Source: Brachyspira pilosicoli (GTDB taxonomy: Bacteria > Spirochaetota > Brachyspiria > Brachyspirales > Brachyspiraceae). Taken from it: a stretch of DNA of 14,288 nt. The notes under the pieces are model-generated. The model searched no databases and was not told the origin of the DNA. It saw only the letters and a program-made list of their open reading frames with translations. Location: assembly GCF_019402445.1 (NCBI RefSeq), contig NZ_SRZM01000126.1, forward strand, positions 1-14,288. The letters run 5' to 3'. This document shows positions 7,674-14,288 of the stretch, piece after piece. The position numbers and the translations under genes were made by a program. The first letter of the stretch is position 1. Each line of letters opens with the position of its first letter.

Positions 7674-9701
7674 GTGACTACTAAAAGCAATTCGTATACT
7701 TCTGGAATAATTATATTAAGCATTTCTGCAGCTATGCTTTTAACTTTGGCTTTTCCCCCGCTTAATTTCTTCCCTATGGCATTTATAGCTCTATTTCCAC
7801 TAAATATTATTATATATAAAGCTGATAAAATTAGATATTATGTATTATCATCTTTTTTATTTGTAATAGTATTTTTTGGTTATTTGCTTGTATGGGTGGC
7901 AGCTTTTATGCTTAAAGAAACAGAGGCTACTGTTTCTTTTTTAGCTTTATTTACAATATTATTTTTGCTTACTTTGCTGTTTTATTTCCCTGCTATGATA
8001 ATAAGCGGTTATCTTTCAAAAACTTTTCCTAATATAAGATTTTTAATAGTGCCTGCAGTGTTTACTGTTATGGAATATATGAGAAATGTTGGATATTTAG
8101 GTTTTCCTTGGGGTATTATAGGTTATTCTCAGTGGAACTTCATTCCATTCATACAAATAGCAGATACTATAGGTGTGCTTGGCATAAGCTTTTTAATTTA
8201 TTTATCTAATGCTATTATTACTCATTATTTAATATTATATGTAGAAAAATCTGAAAGCATAAAAAATAACAAAAAAATATCAGACAAAAAAGTTTTTCTG
8301 CCAGCTATAGCAACTGTAGCAGTATTTTTCATTGTTTTGATATATGGTTTAATAAAAGTAAATTATATAGAGGCAAAAAGAGTTTCTATGCCTAAAACCA
8401 AAATGGCTCTTATACAAAAATCTTTTGACCCTAATATTCCTTGGAACAGCATATATACAGGAGAGCCTTATAAAAGAAACTCACCAGGTATACAAGGACT
8501 TGCTGAAAGGTTTTTATTAAAATCAGAAAAATTCCAAAGTGAAGAGAAACCAGACGGATACACTCAAAATAGCACTATATCAGTAAAGAGAATATGCAAA
8601 TTGGCAACAGATGCAGCATTATCAAAGCCTTCTTTAATAGTATACCCAGAATCTGTAACAATGGATTCATACAATTATTATCTATCTCGTTATGGAGAAA
8701 TGTTTCAATACGGTATGGCTTCAAACTCAACATACCCTGCAATTTTTAATACATATCTTTTATATAATACAATAAAAAATACTCAAACTCATCATTTATT
8801 AGGCACAACAATTATAGAAGAAAATACAAATGAAAATGCATATAATCCTTATAAATATTATAATGGAATAGAGTTTATAAATGAACAAGGAAACATTATT
8901 GACAGCTACAAAAAAATAAAACTTGTTCCAGGAGGAGAAGCTTATCCTTTTCAAAATAATAAGTTTCTTCTAAACACTTTCCCATTTAAAAACATCATAG
9001 CTCTTATATATGAACAATTTGATAAAGCAGGAGCTAGCAGATGGGAAATAGGCGATAAAATCTCAGTATTTGAACATCCAAATGGCTACAGATTTTCTGG
9101 TATAATATGCTATGAAAGTGCTTTCGGAGATTTTGTAAGACAGTTTGCATATGACGGAGCTCAAACTATAGCAGTTATCACAGAAGATGCTTGGTCTTAC
9201 AGTGATAACTCTTTACTTCAGCATTTTTATATGTCTGTGTTTAGAGCAATAGAAAATAGAAGAGATATAGTACATAATGGAAACTCTGGTGTAACTGGAC
9301 ATATATCAAGTAGCGGAAAAGTAATATCTACTCTTCCTTTCTGGAAACCTGATTATATGATTGCTAATGTAGCTTTAAATGACAAGATTACAATATACAC
9401 TAGATTTGGTGAATGGTTTGTAATATTATGTTTTATTGGAATAGTTGCTTTATTCATCATAAAATTAAGCAATGTTATCAAAAATATTTATAAAAAAGTA
9501 AAAGATAAAATATACAACCAAATTAAAAAAACTAAATTAAAAAACAATAAAAAAGATATTAAATATACAGACAATGAAAAACATATTTATGATATAAATA
9601 AAAAAGAAGAAAATACTCAAAGCATATTTGACCAAAGTACTTCAGAAATATTTAATACTTTAAACGAAATTATAGAGGAAGATGAAAAAAATAATAAATA
9701 A
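7674..9701 (+). CDS. lnt: Apolipoprotein N-acyltransferase Lnt
   Basis: Inner-membrane enzyme that adds the third acyl chain to the N-terminal Cys of lipoproteins, taking it from a phospholipid. It has about six N-terminal membrane spans (residues 8-230), including GFPWGIIGYSQW (143-154), which is typical of Lnt. A periplasmic carbon-nitrogen hydrolase (nitrilase) domain follows, and a last span lies at about 580-597. The catalytic triad is visible: Glu326 in VYPESVT, Lys414 in YKKIKLVPGGE, and Cys479 in GIICYES, each in the canonical motif. At 675 aa it is longer than E. coli Lnt (512). The extra length comes from an insert around 250-300 and a ~75-residue Lys/Asn/Glu-rich tail after the last span, probably cytoplasmic. 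The start is GTG, supported by AGGAA (7660-7664) 9 nt upstream. It is first in the operon; cheB begins 12 nt after the stop. Confidence 0.95.
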   Translation: MTTKSNSYTSGIIILSISAAMLLTLAFPPLNFFPMAFIALFPLNIIIYKADKIRYYVLSSFLFVIVFFGYLLVWVAAFMLKETEATVSFLALFTILFLLTLLFYFPAMIISGYLSKTFPNIRFLIVPAVFTVMEYMRNVGYLGFPWGIIGYSQWNFIPFIQIADTIGVLGISFLIYLSNAIITHYLILYVEKSESIKNNKKISDKKVFLPAIATVAVFFIVLIYGLIKVNYIEAKRVSMPKTKMALIQKSFDPNIPWNSIYTGEPYKRNSPGIQGLAERFLLKSEKFQSEEKPDGYTQNSTISVKRICKLATDAALSKPSLIVYPESVTMDSYNYYLSRYGEMFQYGMASNSTYPAIFNTYLLYNTIKNTQTHHLLGTTIIEENTNENAYNPYKYYNGIEFINEQGNIIDSYKKIKLVPGGEAYPFQNNKFLLNTFPFKNIIALIYEQFDKAGASRWEIGDKISVFEHPNGYRFSGIICYESAFGDFVRQFAYDGAQTIAVITEDAWSYSDNSLLQHFYMSVFRAIENRRDIVHNGNSGVTGHISSSGKVISTLPFWKPDYMIANVALNDKITIYTRFGEWFVILCFIGIVALFIIKLSNVIKNIYKKVKDKIYNQIKKTKLKNNKKDIKYTDNEKHIYDINKKEENTQSIFDQSTSEIFNTLNEIIEEDEKNNK

Positions 9702-9713
9702 TTTTGGTGTATT

Positions 9714-10856
9714 ATGGGATTATTTATCAATATATTAATAGCAGAAGATTCTAACGAAATCTCTGATAATATAAAAAAAATACTTCTGAAAAATCCTGCT
9801 GTAAAGATAGATAATATTGTAAATAATGGCATAGATGCATACAAAACTATGATAAATAAAAAAATAGATTTTGCATTTGTAGAATTTAATCTGCCAATGA
9901 TGAGTGCTTCTGAACTTCTTAAGCAATTAAAAAAAGATAATATCAATACTAAAATAATAGTATTATCAACTACAGATAAAAATGATGATTTAAATAGCAG
10001 AATACTTAATCTGGGAGCATTTAAAATAATAAATAAGAATGCTAAAACAGAATATATAGAAAATGAAATATCAAATATTATAATAAATAAAAATATTAAA
10101 AAAGAAGAAGAAATAAAAATAAATAAAACAAAAATAGATGAAAACATAAAAAATAATTTATTTAGAAATGCTGTTATCCCTAAAAATACAATAAATACTT
10201 TTCCATATAATATAAATAGAGTAAGTGATGTAATAAAAAAAATAAACTATTCTGATTTTAAAAATCCAAAACTCATAGCAATAGGAATATCAACAGGCGG
10301 TCCTAAAGCATTAAGGAGTTTAATTCCATCTATACCAAAAAACTTCCCAATTCCAATATTAATAGCACAGCATATACCAAAAGATTTTTCATTTTCATTA
10401 GCAAAAGGTTTAAACGATGTATCACAGATTACAGTTAAAGAAGCAGAAGATAATGAGGAAGTTAAAGCGGGCTTTGCATATATTTGCCCAGGTGAAAACA
10501 ATATGGGTATATATTTAGATAATGATAATATAAAAATAAAATTAAGACCGGATTTAAAACTAGATTTACCCTATATACCGTCAGTTAATCATTTATTTAA
10601 TACAATTAATGATAATTTAAAAGACCAGGCAATAGCTGTAATAATGACAGGTATGGGTAATGATGGCACTAAAGGAATGATTAATTTATATAATAACAAA
10701 AATCTCACCATAGCACAAAATAAAACTACAAGTACTATATTTGGTATGCCAAAAAGTGCTATAGAAAACAATGCTGTTCATTTTATAATATCGCTTTATG
10801 ATATAGCAGATTTTTTAGTTCAATATACAACAATAAAATTAAAAGGATTATATTAA
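9714..10856 (+). CDS. cheB: Chemotaxis response regulator / protein-glutamate methylesterase CheB with Glu at the phospho-site
   Basis: Cytoplasmic enzyme that removes methyl esters from (and deamidates) MCP glutamates, for adaptation. The receiver domain covers about residues 5-123, a Lys/Asn-rich linker ~124-183, and the methylesterase domain ~185-375. The catalytic residues are all present: Ser193 in GISTGG, His220 in QHIP and Asp317 in MTGMGNDG. In the receiver the acidic pair E11/D12, S85 and K108 are present. However, the phosphoacceptor position is Glu57 (VEFNLPMM) instead of Asp, the usual MDG after the Pro is MSA, and the Pro after the conserved Lys is Asn. The D12-to-57 spacing (45) fits a true alignment. 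The ribosome site is weak (GGTG, 9706-9709), suggesting coupling to lnt. No cheR is in the window. Total length is 380 aa against about 350 normally. Confidence 0.93.
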   Translation: MGLFINILIAEDSNEISDNIKKILLKNPAVKIDNIVNNGIDAYKTMINKKIDFAFVEFNLPMMSASELLKQLKKDNINTKIIVLSTTDKNDDLNSRILNLGAFKIINKNAKTEYIENEISNIIINKNIKKEEEIKINKTKIDENIKNNLFRNAVIPKNTINTFPYNINRVSDVIKKINYSDFKNPKLIAIGISTGGPKALRSLIPSIPKNFPIPILIAQHIPKDFSFSLAKGLNDVSQITVKEAEDNEEVKAGFAYICPGENNMGIYLDNDNIKIKLRPDLKLDLPYIPSVNHLFNTINDNLKDQAIAVIMTGMGNDGTKGMINLYNNKNLTIAQNKTTSTIFGMPKSAIENNAVHFIISLYDIADFLVQYTTIKLKGLY

Positions 10857-10857
10857 A

Positions 10858-11346
10858 ATGAATAAAAAATTTTTACTTATTATAATAACTATTTTTGTAC
10901 TAGCATCTTGCAAAAAAGAATATAAAGCAGATTCAGAATATGGTGCTTATATGTTTGAAAAGTATATATCAACATTAATATCTGCAAAAGATACTTTAGA
11001 GTTTACATCAAACATTGTTACTAATCTAGATGAAAACACTGTAAAAAAAATAAATGAGATGTATGTATTATATGAACTTACAACTGCAGATATTATAGAA
11101 TCTATAAAAAATAGAGCTTCTATATATCAGAGAATATTTTCAGATGATGAAGAGGCTCTTTGTAATTATTTGCCTAAAGACGGCGGGTATTATGATGTAG
11201 CTATAACTTATAGAGAATATGATGATATAAAAATAGCACAGATAGAATATCCTTCTTTTAATAAAATCTCTAAAAACTCTATTGAAATTGTTGGAATATA
11301 TTTAAATGATAAATGGAATATTTTAACTATAAACTTTTTTAATTAA
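10858..11346 (+). CDS. Small lipoprotein of unknown function (first of a tandem pair)
   Basis: A 162-aa protein with a lipoprotein signal: MNKK, a hydrophobic core, then the lipobox LASC with Cys18 as the lipidated residue. The mature part is mostly polar and probably helical in its first half. The second half contains a GGYYDVAITY strand-like run, and the protein ends DKWNILTINFFN. I do not recognise a family. The start follows the cheB stop by one nucleotide, and its ribosome site AAAAGGAT lies inside the end of cheB, so translation is likely coupled. It is a natural substrate for the Lnt encoded two genes upstream. The C-terminal half resembles that of the next gene in layout (Gly-x-Tyr, a hydrophobic strand, then Lys-Trp-x-Ile), suggesting an old duplication. 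Confidence 0.85.
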   Translation: MNKKFLLIIITIFVLASCKKEYKADSEYGAYMFEKYISTLISAKDTLEFTSNIVTNLDENTVKKINEMYVLYELTTADIIESIKNRASIYQRIFSDDEEALCNYLPKDGGYYDVAITYREYDDIKIAQIEYPSFNKISKNSIEIVGIYLNDKWNILTINFFN

Positions 11347-11373
11347 AAAATAATATATTTTTAAGGATAACAA

Positions 11374-11781
11374 ATGAAAAAAATCATTTTAATAATAATA
11401 AGCTTATTTACTGTATCTTGTCTTGATGATGTTAATACTATTAAAAAAGAAAGTTTATTTTCTTTTTATACAGAAATGAAAAATGAAATAATAAATGAAA
11501 ACATAAAATGGTTAGAAAAAAACTCTAATATAGAAAATATAAACAATATAGAAAATATAATATTAAAAAATAATGACTCTATTAAAAATATGCTATCATT
11601 AAATGACGGAGAATACTCTGCTACAATAAACTACATAACAGCTGATGCTAATCAAAATGACAGAGGAAGCTATATTATAAGAAATACAAAATTAAGTCCT
11701 ACTTATTACTACATAAAACTAATATACGAATCTTCTAAATGGAAAATAGAAAGTATAGATAAATTACCTATAAACAATTAA
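11374..11781 (+). CDS. Small lipoprotein of unknown function (second of a tandem pair)
   Basis: A 135-aa protein with a short lipoprotein signal: MKK, a hydrophobic core, then TVSC with Cys16 lipidated. Thr at -3 is atypical for enterobacteria, but spirochaete lipoboxes are looser. The mature region is Asn/Ile/Lys-rich. Its C-terminal part (GEYSATINYI, then YYYIKLIYESSKWKIESI) mirrors the upstream lipoprotein. AAGGA (11363-11367) precedes the ATG by 6 nt, and the gene is 27 nt after its neighbour. It ends the lnt-cheB operon. Its stop overlaps by 4 bp the stop of the convergent gene on the other strand, and no terminator hairpin lies between them. Function is unknown. Confidence 0.83.
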   Translation: MKKIILIIISLFTVSCLDDVNTIKKESLFSFYTEMKNEIINENIKWLEKNSNIENINNIENIILKNNDSIKNMLSLNDGEYSATINYITADANQNDRGSYIIRNTKLSPTYYYIKLIYESSKWKIESIDKLPINN

Positions 11782-12254
11782 CTTTTTATTTCTGATATTT
11801 TTACTTCTTTTACTTCTTCAGTGTTAGAAACTTTTTTTAGAGTCATTTTTTCTCTATCAAACTCAGCAATATAATAATTATTTCTTAAAGCTAAAACTAT
11901 ATCTTTGGCACCACTAATACCATCATTTTTTTTATAAGAATCTATCATAATCTGTAAAAGAGAGATTGTTGAAGGAAAACCAATATATGCTATTGCCACA
12001 CCCAAAGAAGGAATTGTAGCTAATGATGAAACTAATACACTTTTTCCTTTACTTAAAGTTTTGGAAGATATAATTGCTGTTACTGCAACTACAACTCCTC
12101 CGATAAGTAAACCCCAAGCTATTTTACCTGTGTTTTTGATATTAGATATTTTTTTTCCTAAAGAAGACTCTATATATATAATATCTTCATCTTGCATAAT
12201 AGCATCAACTATATCGCTTTCATTTTTGCATATAATAATTTCATCTCTATTCAT
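11778..12254 (-). CDS. Small glycine-rich two-helix membrane protein of unknown function
   Basis: A 158-aa protein on the minus strand. An acidic N-terminal region (residues 1-30) is followed by SLGKKISNIKNTGKIAWGLL (31-50). A Gly/Val-rich membrane span follows (about 46-63), then a second hydrophobic stretch (about 73-103), and a charged C-terminal tail of about 55 residues. The IKxTGKIAWG-x-IGG-x-VAV pattern is familiar from small uncharacterised membrane proteins in other bacteria, but I cannot name a family. GAGGAG-type ribosome site at 12261-12267, 6 nt before the ATG, gives a confident start. The gene is divergent from the galactokinase gene and convergent on the lipoprotein operon, with a 4-bp stop-stop overlap. 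It has no signal peptidase site. Function is unknown. Confidence 0.8.
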   Translation of the reverse strand: MNRDEIIICKNESDIVDAIMQDEDIIYIESSLGKKISNIKNTGKIAWGLLIGGVVVAVTAIISSKTLSKGKSVLVSSLATIPSLGVAIAYIGFPSTISLLQIMIDSYKKNDGISGAKDIVLALRNNYYIAEFDREKMTLKKVSNTEEVKEVKISEIKS

Positions 12255-12329
12255 AATTTACTCCTCTATTATTATATAATAATTTCATTAATAAACAAGA
12301 TAATGAACTTTTTTTTATTAAATATCAAT

Positions 12330-12358
12330 TTGATTTTTGATAAAAAAAATATTATTAT
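12330..12358 (+). promoter_or_regulatory. Possible sigma70-type promoter for the galactokinase-like gene
   Basis: TTGATT (12330-12335), a 17-nt spacer, then TATTAT (12353-12358), about 30 nt upstream of the ATG at 12389. The region is almost pure A/T, so chance matches are likely. For the divergent gene, TTGTTT (12293-12298) and TATAAT (12271-12276), read on the minus strand, are spaced 16 nt apart. They would put the start point inside the ribosome site, so I do not call them. Confidence 0.35.
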
Positions 12359-12388
12359 ATAAGTATAAAATTTTTTGAGGATTAATTT

Positions 12389-13672
12389 ATGTATAAGATA
12401 TCACAATTAGAAGAACTATTAAAAAACAACAAACTTGATGAGCAATTTTCTAATATATATGGTGCTGATAATAACACCATTAAAGAAGCTTATATAAGAT
12501 TAACTTCAGCATTAAATCATTTTAAAAATATAGATAATAGTCAAGATATACATATATTTAGTGCTTCAGGAAGAACAGAATTATCAGGAAACCATACTGA
12601 CCATAATAACGGATGTGTATTGACTGCTTCTATTAATTTAGATAAATTAGCTGTGGTATCAAAAAGAAACGATGAAAAAATAGTTATTTACACAGACTAT
12701 TCTGATAATCCAAACTACATAAATATAAATGAATTAAATATAAATAAAAATGAATATGGCAAATCTAGTGCTTTAATTAGAGGGGTATGTGCTGGGATAA
12801 AAGAAAAGGGATACAAATTGGGAGGTTTTACCGCTTCTATTACAAATAAAGTTTTAATAGGAAGCGGACTTAGTTCTTCTGCCAGTTTTGAATCTTTGGT
12901 TGGAGAGATAATTAATGCTCTTTATAATGAAGATAAAATATCAAAAGTAGATATTGCTAAAATTGGACAGTTTGCTGAAAACAAATATTTTGGAAAACCT
13001 TGCGGGCTTATGGATCAGATGGGATGTTCTATTGGCGGTATTATGGCTATAGATTTCAAAGATAACAATAATCCTAAATTAGATAAAGTGGAATATGATT
13101 TTGAAAAGGTTGGATATGCTCTTATGATAGTAGATGCTAAGGGGGATCATAGTTCGCTTACTAATGAATATGCCGCTATAAGAGAAGAGATGAATTTAGT
13201 TGCAAGATATTTCTCTAAAGAAGTATGCCGTGATATTACAAAGCAACAATTATTAGAAAATGCTTCAAACATAAGAAAAGAGATTGGAGACAGAGCATTT
13301 TTAAGAGCTTATCACTTTATTACAGAAAATGAAAGAGTAGTAGAGCAGATAAACTCACTCAAAGAAAACAACATAAAAAAATATATTAATCTTATGAATG
13401 AATCTGGTCTTTCTAGTTTCATGTATCTTCAAAACTGTTATTCCATCACAAGCACTAAAAATATGGGAGTTGCTTTAGCTATTGCTATGACAAAAGATTT
13501 TCTACAAAATGATGGTGCTGTAAGGGTGCATGGCGGAGGTTTTGCCGGCACTATTCAAGCTTTAATACCATTAGATAAAGTAAAAGAATACACTGACTTT
13601 ATGGATAATATATTCGGTAAAGGCTCTGCAATGAAAATTAGAGTAAGACAAAGTCCTGTTTGCGAAATTTAA
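12389..13672 (+). CDS. galK: Galactokinase-family GHMP sugar kinase
   Basis: Cytoplasmic kinase that phosphorylates a sugar at C1, probably galactose, as the entry step of the Leloir pathway. The galactokinase signature is present as GRTELSGNHTDHNNG (61-75). The GHMP phosphate-binding motif is GSGLSSSAS (158-166), the catalytic-base Asp209 lies in CGLMDQMG, and the third motif is VHGGGFAGT (380-388). Length 427 aa fits the longer galactokinase subfamily. A departure from the textbook GEHTDY motif is Asn68 in place of the Glu that contacts the sugar 6-OH, together with His72 for Tyr. I recall GNHTDH variants annotated as galactokinase in Firmicutes, so this may be a subfamily trait rather than a mutation. 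GAGGA (12377-12381) precedes the ATG. No galT or galE lies nearby. The symbol is given on family grounds; substrate is less certain. Confidence 0.85.
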   Translation: MYKISQLEELLKNNKLDEQFSNIYGADNNTIKEAYIRLTSALNHFKNIDNSQDIHIFSASGRTELSGNHTDHNNGCVLTASINLDKLAVVSKRNDEKIVIYTDYSDNPNYININELNINKNEYGKSSALIRGVCAGIKEKGYKLGGFTASITNKVLIGSGLSSSASFESLVGEIINALYNEDKISKVDIAKIGQFAENKYFGKPCGLMDQMGCSIGGIMAIDFKDNNNPKLDKVEYDFEKVGYALMIVDAKGDHSSLTNEYAAIREEMNLVARYFSKEVCRDITKQQLLENASNIRKEIGDRAFLRAYHFITENERVVEQINSLKENNIKKYINLMNESGLSSFMYLQNCYSITSTKNMGVALAIAMTKDFLQNDGAVRVHGGGFAGTIQALIPLDKVKEYTDFMDNIFGKGSAMKIRVRQSPVCEI

Positions 13673-13676
13673 AATA

Positions 13677-14288
13677 TTATAATATTTTTGTTTTTACAAC
13701 ATACTCTGGTCTTTTCTTAGATTCATTAAACATATTTGCTAAATATTCACTTATTACAGACAAAGAAATTAATTGAGCTCCACCCATAAAAAGAACTACT
13801 ATTATTGTAGAAGCCCAACCTTTAACTAAAACACTAGGATTAAATAAATACAAATAAAACACCCTTAAAGAAAAAACTATAGCAATAAATATAGAAATTA
13901 AACCTAAATACAATGATATTCTTAATGGTCTTGTAGAAAATGATAGTATACCTGTAGTGGCTAATCTTAACATTTTCTTTAATGTATATTTAGTTTCTCC
14001 GGCAATTCTAGCATCTCTTTTATATTCAAAAGGTTTTTGCTCAAATCCAGTCCAACTAATCAAACCTCTAATATACTTAGGATTTTCAGAAAATTGTTTA
14101 TACGCCTCTATAACTTTTTTATCTATTAATCTAAAATCTCCAGTATCAACAGGAAATTTAACTTCAGAAAGTAAATTAATAAATCTATAAAACATAGCTG
14201 CTGTTATTTTTTTAAAAAACGTTTCACCTTCTCTTGATATTCTTTTACCATATATAATAGGAGTTTTAGTTTCTTCATACATCTCTAT
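13677..14288 (-). CDS. C-terminal part of a GT2 (DPM1/GtrB-like) glycosyltransferase (partial)
   Basis: Minus-strand gene cut by the right edge: the frame stays open past the ATG codon at 14282-14280 (two more codons upstream read Ile-Glu), so that Met is internal. About 203 residues are visible. Hallmarks of polyprenyl-phosphate glycosyltransferases are present: FYRFINLLSEVKFPVDTGDF, with the conserved TGDFRLIDKKV, then YIRGLISWTGF and an amphipathic segment. Two C-terminal membrane spans follow, at about 113-137 and 157-178 counting from that Met. Such enzymes transfer a sugar from a nucleotide sugar to undecaprenyl phosphate on the cytoplasmic face for envelope glycan building. About 110 N-terminal residues, with the DxD site, lie outside the window. 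The gene ends 4 nt from the galactokinase stop in a convergent arrangement with no terminator between them. Confidence 0.88.
   Translation of the reverse strand: MEMYEETKTPIIYGKRISREGETFFKKITAAMFYRFINLLSEVKFPVDTGDFRLIDKKVIEAYKQFSENPKYIRGLISWTGFEQKPFEYKRDARIAGETKYTLKKMLRLATTGILSFSTRPLRISLYLGLISIFIAIVFSLRVFYLYLFNPSVLVKGWASTIIVVLFMGGAQLISLSVISEYLANMFNESKKRPEYVVKTKIL

Noticed and set aside
9617..10147. 176-aa minus-strand open frame across lnt-cheB
   Set aside because: Overlaps the ends of two well-supported genes; its Phe/Ile/Ser-rich product is the antisense of Lys/Asn codons.
9714..10856. cheB as a pseudogene because of the altered receiver
   Set aside because: The frame is intact, the methylesterase triad and most receiver pocket residues are kept, and the change is conservative (Asp to Glu).
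12061..12279. 72-aa plus-strand frame opposite the small membrane protein
   Set aside because: Lies inside the minus-strand gene, which has a strong ribosome site and sensible membrane-protein composition; this frame has neither.
13957..14190. 77-aa plus-strand frame opposite the glycosyltransferase
   Set aside because: Antisense to conserved GT2 motifs; no ribosome site.

Overview
The window is extremely AT-rich, and its protein content points to a host-associated spirochaete, most likely Brachyspira. The evidence is flagellar and chemotaxis genes, spirochaete-style lipoproteins, an Lnt acyltransferase, Asn/Lys/Ile-rich proteins, and TTG/GTG starts behind good AGGAG ribosome sites. The genus is my inference; no database was searched.

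Layout. Positions 1-359 hold the 3' end of a probable outer-membrane beta-barrel gene. Positions 360-889 are a non-coding, structured intergenic block. It has two ~85 bp copies of a palindrome-ended repeat flanking nested G-run/C-run inverted repeats. Next come trmB (tRNA m7G46 methyltransferase, TTG start) and a CDF-family zinc/cation exporter. A 229-bp leader with alternative hairpins precedes flgK (hook-filament junction protein), which ends in a clear terminator. A large methyl-accepting chemotaxis protein follows, with an unusual ~185-residue C-terminal domain after its signalling hairpin. A strong sigma70-type promoter then drives an apparent operon: lnt (apolipoprotein N-acyltransferase), cheB, and two small related lipoprotein genes. 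The last of these overlaps, stop to stop, a convergent gene for a small glycine-rich membrane protein. That gene is divergent from a galactokinase-family GHMP kinase. The kinase in turn converges on the 3' end of a GT2 glycosyltransferase that runs off the right edge.

How the genes fit together. FlgK builds the junction between flagellar hook and filament. The MCP senses a signal, and CheB removes methyl groups from MCPs. CheB's receiver has Glu where the phosphorylated Asp should be, which suggests phosphorylation-independent regulation. Lnt finishes lipoprotein maturation and is co-transcribed with two lipoprotein genes, which are obvious clients. Kinase and glycosyltransferase suggest sugar activation and envelope glycosylation, but their shared function is not shown by the sequence.

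I did not find a convincing CRISPR, phage, toxin-antitoxin or biosynthetic system. The least ordinary items are the MCP C-terminal fusion, the Asp-to-Glu CheB receiver, the composite palindromic intergenic element, and the uncharacterised membrane protein beside the lipoprotein operon.
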